A stretch of DNA of 64,000 nt from Pycnococcus provasolii (taxonomy: Eukaryota > Chlorophyta > Pseudoscourfieldiophyceae > Pseudoscourfieldiales). Positions within the stretch are counted from its first letter, which is position 1. Every line of letters begins with the position of its first letter. The stretch spans positions 1-64,000 of the forward strand of contig CP150569.1 in the NCBI GenBank assembly GCA_049487715.1. Direction: 5' to 3'. Under the pieces are notes generated by a model that saw only the letters and a list, made by a program, of their open reading frames with translations, searched no databases and was not told the origin of the DNA. Of the stretch, positions 54,366 through 62,089 are shown one piece after another. A program made the translations under genes and the position numbers.

Positions 54366-57300
54366 ATGAGCGGTGATAGTACCTCTGAGGGCGCCGTCGT
54401 GGTTCCCACGGGGGTGGTGGCGGACAGCAGCAGTGGTGGTGGCGTCCAGCCGTCGGCGGCGGCGGCGGCGGCCGAAGAGACGGCAACGGCGACAGCAACG
54501 ACAGACGCCGCGAGCGGTGACCGCCAACCGTCAGACTCGGGGGCTGGGAAAAACAAGAACAACTTTCCGACGAACCAAAAGAGGCCAAGCGTTGTCGCGT
54601 TAACGTCCGCGCCGGAAAATAACGCGGAAATCGTGCGCAAGGTTACGCTGTACGATAACTCCAACGTAAGCGTGAACCTCGACGTCGTGCGCAGCGTGAC
54701 GCGCGCAAACACCGAGGACAGAAGTCGAGACAAGCTCAACCTGCTAGCTAACGAGCTGAGGAAGCTCTCCTTCTTTAGGCAGCTGCCCAGCCAGGCGGTA
54801 TGGGACCTCGCGCGAGTCGTGCGGTACGTCAAGGTGCCGCAGAGCAAGGATGACACGTGCGAGGTGTTCCGGCAAAGCGACACGGGAACGACTGTGTACT
54901 TCATCGTCGCGGGACAGTGCGAGGTGTGGCGACGAGGCGTGAACGCGATGTCGAAGGGAAGCGCCGAAGCCATTGCCGCATCGACGACTGGCGGACGTGG
55001 GGGACGGCGCATGTCCATGGTCGGGACGACCGTGCTAAGCATGGACAGCAATGAGATGCGCATGGTGCCAACGCTCACACCCGATGAGCAAAAAGTCGAG
55101 TACGGAGAAATGCTCGCCGTGCTAAAGGCACCTAACAGCTTTGGCGAGCTTGCCATGCTGCGCGCGCAGAGGCGAACAGCAACCGTGATTGCTCGGCCGG
55201 AGACCGAGCTGCTGAAGGTGAACAGCAGCGACTTTGAACGCGTCGTGCTGCGCCTCGGGAACGTGCTCTTCATGCCTGAGCAGGTGCGCCACAACCTTGC
55301 CAAGCCGAAGGAGGAGCGAACCGAGGTGGAGGTGACGCTCGTCGCGGAGCTGCTGAAGAATCTGCGCTTCTTCCAGCGGCTTAACATCGACATCGTGAAG
55401 AGCCTGTGCCGCCCGCTCGAGATGAGATTGCTCAGAGACGACGAGGTTTGCTTCCTCGAGGGCGACATTGGCGACGCCTTCTACGTCGTGCTCACCGGTG
55501 AGGTGGCGCTATGCAAGCACGCCTCCGAGCCCGTTGACGGCAAGGCGGTGCTGCCTGAAGGCGCGAAGATTGGCAAAAGCGTGGGGCAGTACCACGAGAC
55601 GCACGGCGAGGTGATTGGCGTGCTGCACGCGGGAGATACGTTCGGGGAGAAGGCGCTGCTTTCGCAGGAGCAGAATGTGCGGTACACATCTGCGGTGGCG
55701 AGCAAAACCACCGAGCTGCTCATGCTCAACAAGAAAGACTTCAGCCGGTACATGGGTGGCATGGAGGATGTCGTCTTCGCGCACGAGGTGGCTGCTGGCC
55801 TGCTGAAGATACCACCGGCGGAGCGCACCGCGCAGCATCTGGAGAAACTTGGCGAGATGCTGAAGTCGAACAGCTTCTTTCAGGAGCAACCGCCGAAGAT
55901 TCGGCGCGAAATCTGCCGCGTGGCGCAGTTCCGAGCGGTACCTAAAGACTCGGTTGTGGTCAAGCAAGGTGACGTCGGCGACTCGTTCTACGTCATTCTT
56001 CGGGGCACACTGTCAGTTCACCTTTCCGAGAGCGCCGAGCACATGGCTGCGCGCATGGTTGCCACGAATGCGTCTACGCGCAGGGAAAGGCGCGGTCTTT
56101 CAAACATTGCGGCAGCGTTCCGTGGGAAGACCCCAGATAAAGGCGATGTTGTGCGCAAAAAGGCGCTCAAGTGGCGTTCGAACGCGAAAAATCAGGTGTT
56201 TGCAAAGAAGGTGGCATTGCAGATTGCAACAACACAACCCGCGGCGATGATCACGCAAATGGAGAGACGTCCGCCAACGGCAGAAACTTCTCCAGTTGCC
56301 AAGCCAGCTACTCCACTGGTGGCGGAGAGCGGTGCGTCGGACAAGTCGCCCACGGAGGAGTCTAAGCGCGCGTCGGCTGGTAACCGACGACAGCCTGGCG
56401 AAGGTCAGGCGATGGAGCCCACTGAGCTGTACGGACCGTGTCAGGCATTCCTGGGCAACGGCCAAGGCTTTGGCGAGCTAGCTCTGTTGAATGGCGCGCC
56501 ACGCGCCGCCACTGTCGTGACGCAAGAGGCGAGCGAGCTGCTCATGATCATGAAGAGTGACTACGACCAGGTGATGCTGCAGGAGCAGCAGCGGCTGCAG
56601 AACTCGGTCATCTCGGCGCTACGCTCTTTGCCAACGCTTGGCGACTGGGACCGATATCTCATCGTGAAGCTTTCGTACATCTTCAAGGACACGTGCCTGC
56701 CGAGTCACGTGGTTGTGCTGAGCCAGGGGCAGATGACTAACGACATCTTCGTGATCCGCGAGGGCACGTGCAGAGTAACCGTTCGCAAGGACGGCGGCGA
56801 GAGTGTAGCGAGTCGAAGGCAAGACCGTTTAAAAACGCCTCGCAAGCTGTCGAACAATGCCGAGCGCATGGGCACGACCGCCTCAAGCGCTACACCAAGG
56901 CGCATCAGCAACCAGAAGATTGGTAACTTCCGCCCGAGCTTGGCATCGATGGTGGAGCAGCGAATGCACATGTCCGGCGCGGTGAAGGAGGCGGCGCGAT
57001 CCTCTGCGAGCGGCGCGCTCGCACTCGAGGCGCTGGATGCAAACATGCGCCGCAGGGAGAGCGAAGCTCTCCATCCAAGCCCATCTGCGGACCTGGACCT
57101 TTGCGTTCTCGGCCCAGGCGAGTGCTTTGGCGAGCATGCGGTGCTCACGCGCTCGCAGCAGCCGGTAACAGTAACGACGAGCTCCGCGACGGTAAACTTG
57201 CTCGTCAGCAACGGCGACGAGGTGATGTCCGCGCTCAACACGCTGCAGATGACGCACAACATCACAAATCGCATCAACGACGCAAGTTCACGGCTCTCCG

Positions 57301-57896
57301 CCCTAGAGGCACTGCAGGAGCACGCGGTGGCAAGGAACGAATTTATGAAGGAACGCGAAAGGTCGATCATTCAGACGTGGGAGTTGGTGAATGCGAAGCA
57401 CAGCGTCGGTGGAGAAGTCGGCATTAGCAGCAAGCTTCGCGAGGGCATGTCGCCAGTTTCCACGCCACGAACGACGGCAAGAAAAGGTGGCGGCATCAGC
57501 CTTCGCCTCCCTGCCCTCATAAGCCCGCGAAGCGGACCTTCGACGACGCCTCGTCATGACGCGCCATCCGTCGTTCCGCGTGCTCCTGATGTGCGCGTGC
57601 CCACGCCGTGGCTCAGCGAGCTTGGTCAGGACCAACCTGGTGGTTTGGTGAACTTTTGGGTCGCTGACACGAATGTCAAGCAAACCCCGCTGGGTGGTGG
57701 TGTTGGAAGCACGTCCAAGCACGACGGCATTCACGGTGCGAGTTTGGGCTTGATGGCGAGTCCTCGAGAGCGCACGCGCGTGTCGTCTGACCCCGACTAC
57801 ATCCTCCAGCGCACTTACAAGGGTGAGTTCATCAGCCCGCGTCGTCAGGTTCGTCGTGCTCGTCCGCCGCTGTTCAGTCCTCGCATGAGCGTGTAA
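54366..57896 (+). CDS. Protein with four cyclic-nucleotide-binding domains
   Basis: A 1176-residue soluble protein with four cNBDs and no kinase, channel or exchange-factor domain. Phosphate-binding cassettes are FGELAMLRAQRRTATV (about 259), FGEKALLSQEQNVRYTSAV (about 425), FGELALLNGAPRAATV (about 702) and FGEHAVLTRSQQPVTV (about 921). The first three keep a suitably placed Arg. The fourth replaces it and probably does not bind nucleotide. Domains 3 and 4 each contain an insertion of more than 100 residues before the cassette, basic and Ser/Thr-rich. The N-terminus is Ala/Thr-rich, and the last 150 residues are disordered with SPR motifs. It resembles the cNBD arrays of protist cyclic-nucleotide effectors and may be a scaffold. 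Partner unknown. Confidence 0.88.
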   Translation: MSGDSTSEGAVVVPTGVVADSSSGGGVQPSAAAAAAEETATATATTDAASGDRQPSDSGAGKNKNNFPTNQKRPSVVALTSAPENNAEIVRKVTLYDNSNVSVNLDVVRSVTRANTEDRSRDKLNLLANELRKLSFFRQLPSQAVWDLARVVRYVKVPQSKDDTCEVFRQSDTGTTVYFIVAGQCEVWRRGVNAMSKGSAEAIAASTTGGRGGRRMSMVGTTVLSMDSNEMRMVPTLTPDEQKVEYGEMLAVLKAPNSFGELAMLRAQRRTATVIARPETELLKVNSSDFERVVLRLGNVLFMPEQVRHNLAKPKEERTEVEVTLVAELLKNLRFFQRLNIDIVKSLCRPLEMRLLRDDEVCFLEGDIGDAFYVVLTGEVALCKHASEPVDGKAVLPEGAKIGKSVGQYHETHGEVIGVLHAGDTFGEKALLSQEQNVRYTSAVASKTTELLMLNKKDFSRYMGGMEDVVFAHEVAAGLLKIPPAERTAQHLEKLGEMLKSNSFFQEQPPKIRREICRVAQFRAVPKDSVVVKQGDVGDSFYVILRGTLSVHLSESAEHMAARMVATNASTRRERRGLSNIAAAFRGKTPDKGDVVRKKALKWRSNAKNQVFAKKVALQIATTQPAAMITQMERRPPTAETSPVAKPATPLVAESGASDKSPTEESKRASAGNRRQPGEGQAMEPTELYGPCQAFLGNGQGFGELALLNGAPRAATVVTQEASELLMIMKSDYDQVMLQEQQRLQNSVISALRSLPTLGDWDRYLIVKLSYIFKDTCLPSHVVVLSQGQMTNDIFVIREGTCRVTVRKDGGESVASRRQDRLKTPRKLSNNAERMGTTASSATPRRISNQKIGNFRPSLASMVEQRMHMSGAVKEAARSSASGALALEALDANMRRRESEALHPSPSADLDLCVLGPGECFGEHAVLTRSQQPVTVTTSSATVNLLVSNGDEVMSALNTLQMTHNITNRINDASSRLSALEALQEHAVARNEFMKERERSIIQTWELVNAKHSVGGEVGISSKLREGMSPVSTPRTTARKGGGISLRLPALISPRSGPSTTPRHDAPSVVPRAPDVRVPTPWLSELGQDQPGGLVNFWVADTNVKQTPLGGGVGSTSKHDGIHGASLGLMASPRERTRVSSDPDYILQRTYKGEFISPRRQVRRARPPLFSPRMSV

Positions 57897-58181
57897 GATT
57901 TTACATAATTACTTTGACTTTCTTATCTGATCAAGTGTCTCAAGTCTGCGGCCGGTTGACGATTGCCTACACGTATTGCCTAGTGTATTTCCCCGTTGTT
58001 TTCTCTGGTTTGTCTTCAGCTGTCATTTACATAAATAACTCCCCGAAAGCCTCCTCCTCCTCCTCCCCGCATTCCCTCCCCTTCCCAGTTCCGGGCTGCC
58101 GGGGAGAGAAAATCTTTCTCCGAGCTCTTCTGCGCCACAAATATCTCCCCCTCTTCTTCCACTCCTTCTGCATGATCTTTG

Positions 58182-58459
58182 ATGGGAGGCACGTACGCCT
58201 CGTCGTTCGAGCCGGCGCTGTACGACCTCACTCGGCGCATCGCGACCGCCCAGGCCAACAACCAAGACAACCTCGCCCTTCAACTCCAGACCGAACTGAG
58301 CATGCTCAAGGCGCAACTGATGGCGGGGTGCGGACACACGATCATAAATGCGAAAACTGCATGCTCACGGGACACGACACGGCGCAATGTCCACGGCCTT
58401 CGAAGCAGGCGAACAAAAAGAAGAAGAGGCAGAAGCGCGTTTTGGAAGGAAGGGCGTAA
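58182..58459 (+). CDS. Small CCHC zinc-knuckle protein, with a one-base frameshift
   Basis: The ATG at 58182 opens GGTYASSFEPALYDLTRRI and a helix through LQLQTELSMLKAQLMAG. After the GGGG run at 58325-58328 the frame with a zinc knuckle, CENCMLTGHDTAQC (CX2CX4HX4C), continues to a Lys/Arg-rich end and a stop at 58459. One missing G would join them, giving about 93 residues. CCHC proteins of this size, such as ZCCHC10 or SREK1IP1 types, bind RNA, often in the spliceosome. The deletion is probably a sequencing error. The 3' end overlaps the frame of the next gene. Confidence 0.6.
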
Positions 58460-59358
58460 CCAGGAGGAGAGCACTCGCATCGTCGCTGCTCATGACATCG
58501 TCGCTCGCTTGCGCAGAGTCGGCGAAGGCTGATGATGTCGACTCAATCGCGGAACTGGCGAAGAAGGCGTACGCCGAGAAACGACTTGATGATGCGGACA
58601 TGTACTTGACGAACATAATTAATATCGTCGAGCGCAGTGGTGCAGATCCAACCGCCACGTGCGTGTGGTACGAGAGGAGAGGACAGGTGTATGTCGACCG
58701 CAAGCGGTTCAACGACGCGCTCGTCGACTTTGCCGTCGCGGAGAAGCGCGCGCCGGAAAACTACGTGAGCCTCGGCTTGCTTGCCAATCGAGGTCTTGCG
58801 TACGAGGGTCTCAGCCAGTGGCAGGAGGCTGAGCGCGAGTACAGCCGTGCACTGTCTGTCGCGGAAAATCTCGGGTTCTCTGCGCCTTACCTGTTGAACT
58901 CTCGGGGAAACGTCTACGGATCGCTTGGGCAGTACGCGGCGGCGGCTGACGACTTCGATGCTGCAAGCCGCGTATTCCAGACAGAGCGCAATCTTGCGGG
59001 TGCTATATACGCAAGTAGCAATGGCGCGCTGGCGCGCATCGAGATTGGCGACGAGGTGCGCGGTGAGCGCGAATTGAGAACGGTGGCTCGCCGCGCCGCC
59101 GGATCGATTGACGCTCGCGCGGCATTGGCGGCTTTGTATTACTCGCAGGGCAAGGTGGACGAGGCGGAGGCGAGTTGGAACTTCGCATGCGAGTCCATCA
59201 ACAGCGGCATATTGGAGGGGAGCAATGTAGCGTTGGACGGATGTGCACAATACCGCGACATCGATTGGCTCAGTCGTATCCGTCGCTGGCCTCCGAGCAT
59301 GGTAAGACGGATGGATGACTTTATGAACCTGAGGAGCGTAGAGGTGAGTACCCAATAA
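58348..59358 (+). CDS. TPR protein with a thylakoid-lumen-type leader
   Basis: A frame of 336 residues (323 if it starts at the ATG at 58387). A twin-arginine type leader is visible: RRRALASSLLMTSSLACAESAKA, ending in a typical signal-peptidase site before DDVDS. Five or so tetratricopeptide-like helix pairs follow, for example AYEGLSQWQEAEREYSRALS and GQVYVDRKRFNDALVDFAVA. The C-terminal GCAQYRDIDWLSRIRRWPPSMV resembles plastid TPR proteins of plants and algae. The residues before the leader are acidic, unlike a normal plastid transit peptide, so the true N-terminus may lie in an upstream exon. It overlaps the zinc-knuckle gene by up to 112 bp. Confidence 0.78.
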   Translation: MRKLHAHGTRHGAMSTAFEAGEQKEEEAEARFGRKGVTRRRALASSLLMTSSLACAESAKADDVDSIAELAKKAYAEKRLDDADMYLTNIINIVERSGADPTATCVWYERRGQVYVDRKRFNDALVDFAVAEKRAPENYVSLGLLANRGLAYEGLSQWQEAEREYSRALSVAENLGFSAPYLLNSRGNVYGSLGQYAAAADDFDAASRVFQTERNLAGAIYASSNGALARIEIGDEVRGERELRTVARRAAGSIDARAALAALYYSQGKVDEAEASWNFACESINSGILEGSNVALDGCAQYRDIDWLSRIRRWPPSMVRRMDDFMNLRSVEVSTQ

Positions 59359-59473
59359 TAATTTGTACAATAAGATAATAATACTCATCAATATTTTACT
59401 CTTCAATTTTTCCTCCTTTATTTATGATCCCTTCCGTCGTTCTTGGCGGTTTTTTATTCCTCTGCCTCGTCAC

Positions 59474-59803
59474 CTACTCACCTTCTTCGTCATCCTCCTG
59501 ATCCTCGCTTAGCTCCTCCTCCGACCCCCAAGCCTCCTCGTCGTCAGACGACGGCATCCCTGCTACAAACTCCTCAATAGTGCGCCAACCCAATCCTTCG
59601 GAAAAGTCTGGATGGCTTTGAAGAGGAGACCAATCGACCCCTGCATACGGCGGCGTTTGCGATGCAGGCGACATGTCATCCATCGGGTGGTCTTCCAGCA
59701 ACTTGGACATGTCGTCGAATGGAAGCAAACGCAGCGTACGTTCCAAACGAGCGCCAAGGAGTGCTTTCGAGCATGGAATCACGACCGGCTGCGCGCAATT
59801 CAA
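59474..59803 (-). CDS. Orphan acidic ORF, possibly a 3' part of the next upstream frame
   Basis: An open frame encoding IRELNCAQPVVIPCSKALL, then a Pro/Asp-rich stretch, and an acidic end (SEEELSEDQEDDEEGE). The frame is open for some 60 bases upstream of the coordinates but has no ATG before MSKLLEDHPMDD. The composition looks coding. It lies 122 bp downstream of the orphan frame on the same strand and could be its second exon or a frameshifted continuation. Not recognised. Confidence 0.4.
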   Translation of the reverse strand: MNCAQPVVIPCSKALLGARLERTLRLLPFDDMSKLLEDHPMDDMSPASQTPPYAGVDWSPLQSHPDFSEGLGWRTIEEFVAGMPSSDDEEAWGSEEELSEDQEDDEEGE

Positions 59804-59925
59804 TTCGCGAATGTGGTCGTCAGACCCAGGTGGAGCGCGAGGCGGCGAGTTTGATGCTGACCGGATTCGATCGTCAGGCGCGATGATAACCGTTTATCCA
59901 TTCGCGAAAAGATGTTCCACAGACA

Positions 59926-60423
59926 TTAATGGCATAAGTTGCCTGCGACGACGAGTTGCTGCAAAGCCGCCGCCCCGATTATGTAGTAGGGACTTTCCTC
60001 TTGATGGAAGCCATACTCAGCAATTTGGGCATATGCAATCTTGACCAAGAGGTCGTACCGCTTAGCATGACGCGTGACGAGCTCCTTCATCGCACGTGCA
60101 TATTCAACGCCAGAATTGTGCCAGCTCGTTGTAGCCTCTCCCTCACGCATCTCGAGATCGCTTGCGCGGAACTCAATATTCCACCATTTCCTGTCGACGT
60201 GATCTTTGCACCACACCGCAAGTGTCTTTTTGACGAACTGCCCGAAGAGCAGTAGTCGGACGAAGCGCTCACGCGGCGGGAGATCAATGAACGCGATGGC
60301 GCAGCGAGGATCGGATCGGGTTCGCCAATGAAAGAGCTCTAATGAAAGAGAAGGGAGTCCAGATGATGTCGCGTGTATCATGATCTCCTCAAAATCATCA
60401 GGAAAGGCGAAATCGGAGTCCAT
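59926..60423 (-). CDS. Orphan protein, 165 residues
   Basis: It starts with an ATG and an acidic segment (MDSDFAFPDDFEEIMIH), followed by a mixed helix/strand region including LPPRERFVRLLLFGQFVKK and WNIEFRASDLEMREGE. No membrane segment, signal peptide or known motif is seen. The end at NLCH is abrupt, and the downstream acidic frame may belong to the same gene. Codon use looks like that of a real gene, though GC is lower than in neighbours. Confidence 0.5.
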   Translation of the reverse strand: MDSDFAFPDDFEEIMIHATSSGLPSLSLELFHWRTRSDPRCAIAFIDLPPRERFVRLLLFGQFVKKTLAVWCKDHVDRKWWNIEFRASDLEMREGEATTSWHNSGVEYARAMKELVTRHAKRYDLLVKIAYAQIAEYGFHQEESPYYIIGAAALQQLVVAGNLCH

Positions 60424-60451
60424 TGCCTCCGCCGCTTCCTCCCAGCAGCAA

Positions 60452-60688
60452 TTATCTGCACACCGTGCGCGACACTCCTTGTTGCACGGACTGGAGCTTG
60501 GCGACGTCCGCGACTGTGAGTCCCATGCTTATGAGCGAGACGCCTCCGCTGATGATGAAGCTGAAGGCGACGGTCATGGCGAGCTTTTCACGGTCCGTGC
60601 GTTCCTCCCATTCCGTCAAACGCGTCGTCGTCGTCGAAGGAGAAGGAGAAGAAGAAGGCATGCATTCACCACCGTCGTCTGCACCCAT
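60452..60688 (-). CDS. Small single-pass membrane protein, orphan
   Basis: A 78-residue protein. Ser/Thr-rich N-terminal third, a charged segment LTEWEERTDREKLA, then one likely membrane helix (MTVAFSFIISGGVSLISMGL) and a short polar tail. It sits 28 bp upstream of the 165-residue orphan on the same strand. It could instead be the first exon of a longer gene. Not recognised. Confidence 0.45.
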   Translation of the reverse strand: MGADDGGECMPSSSPSPSTTTTRLTEWEERTDREKLAMTVAFSFIISGGVSLISMGLTVADVAKLQSVQQGVSRTVCR

Positions 60689-61062
60689 GATTGATTGGTA
60701 TGACGGAGACAGTACACGCAATAAAATGACGTACAGTGCAGTACACGCAACACAATAAAAAGAAATTGTGAGTGAGCACTCAGTAAAATCAAGTCACGCA
60801 AGCAAAGTGAGACGGAAACGGAAGTGAAACTTAAAAACTGAAACTGAAACTCAAACTCAGCGCGGGGAAAACTTGCAGATTTGTCACATGCAATCAATCT
60901 CGGGACCCGGAAATCAATCCCTGCTGGAGCCCCAAGTTGGTTTCGTTTCGTTTCGTCCCCCTTCCTTCCCCCCAAAGTGGGGGATAAGGTGATCCTGATC
61001 CGACACAAAAGTCCCCCCTCTCTCTCTCTCTCGTTCTCCATCACGTTCGGAACCTGTAAGTG
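60689..61062. promoter_or_regulatory. Divergent intergenic region
   Basis: It contains a run of GTTTC/GAAAC-type words (GAAACTTAAAAACTGAAACT around 60825-60860, TTTCGTTTCGTTTCG at 60940-60956) and CTCTCTCTCTC at 61019-61031 before the release-factor start. No gene seen. Confidence 0.4.
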
Positions 61063-61977
61063 ATGGCCTTCAAGCCTTGTTCTTCAAGCCACTATATGCC
61101 TGTCAGGATGAGTCCGTCTGCGTCAGTCTTCCATCTGCGATATACGTGCATATGCAGGAATATATGCAGGAAGAATAATATGCATGTGAGTAGCACTTCA
61201 GCAGTTAGGGTCAGTTCACTTGGGTCGGTGCGGTTTGGAATAAGTGCTTGGTTTGGGATCCCGTCAGGTGGTGCAGGATTCTCACGGAAGATTTGTCGTC
61301 ATAGTCTTGCATCAATATCACAATCTCCGCCACCGTCATTCCCTACTACTCTGCGTCGTCGGAGTTTCTCATCCTCTTTTTTTGCTGAGGATTCTCTTGT
61401 GCCGTTCAGATCGACAAACCTGATCTCCCGACCATCGTCATTTCACCGTCGGTCGGCTCTTTTCGTTCGAGCCTACAACGCAGACACGTCTACCAGCAGT
61501 GGTGGTGCAAACGACAGTGAAGAAGAGGAAGAAATCGTCACGTGGCCGCCAAAACAGCTCACGCGAGACGACGTGGAAATTAGCTTCGCGCGAAGTGGAG
61601 GAGCGGGTGGACAGAACGTCAACAAGGTTAACACAAAGGCGGACCTTAGACTCCTTCCTGGCAAACTAAAGGAACTGCTGAGTGACTATGGCTTGGACAA
61701 CCTCAGAAAACAGCAGACGAACAAGTTCAACAACCTCGGCGAGTTTGTTGTCACGTCAACCAAGCATCGAACGCAGAAGGCGAACGTTGAGGACGCTCTC
61801 GAAAAGCTGCAGAAGATGCTCGACAAGGCTGCGGAGCCACCGCCAAAGCCTGACGAAGATCGCCTGAAGCGAAAGGGTAAATTTGCAAAAAGGGCGAACG
61901 AGAAACGGCTGCAGAACAAGAAGAAGGCGGCTGATAAGAAGGCAAATAGAGGAAAGGCGCGCAAGGGTGACTGGTGA
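61063..61977 (+). CDS. Organellar peptidyl-tRNA hydrolase, ICT1/ArfB type
   Basis: A 304-residue protein. The first 125 residues are Ser/Arg/Phe-rich, an organelle presequence. The catalytic domain (about 165-250) carries the release-factor GGQ motif in FARSGGAGGQNVNKVNTK. The C-terminus is a long Lys/Arg tail (about 260-304) of the kind that ICT1 and ArfB insert into the empty mRNA channel. There is no codon-recognition domain. The protein therefore rescues stalled organellar ribosomes by codon-independent hydrolysis. It may act in mitochondria or plastids. The first ATG is at 61063. Confidence 0.9.
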   Translation: MAFKPCSSSHYMPVRMSPSASVFHLRYTCICRNICRKNNMHVSSTSAVRVSSLGSVRFGISAWFGIPSGGAGFSRKICRHSLASISQSPPPSFPTTLRRRSFSSSFFAEDSLVPFRSTNLISRPSSFHRRSALFVRAYNADTSTSSGGANDSEEEEEIVTWPPKQLTRDDVEISFARSGGAGGQNVNKVNTKADLRLLPGKLKELLSDYGLDNLRKQQTNKFNNLGEFVVTSTKHRTQKANVEDALEKLQKMLDKAAEPPPKPDEDRLKRKGKFAKRANEKRLQNKKKAADKKANRGKARKGDW

Positions 61978-62089
61978 CAAACCTTGCTGCCGTACGTATA
62001 TAGATAGATAGAAAACACACGCGTTTTTTTAATTATAAAGAAAGACAGAGACTTCTCATACCCTCTTTTAGAGAGTCACCTGCAAATTC

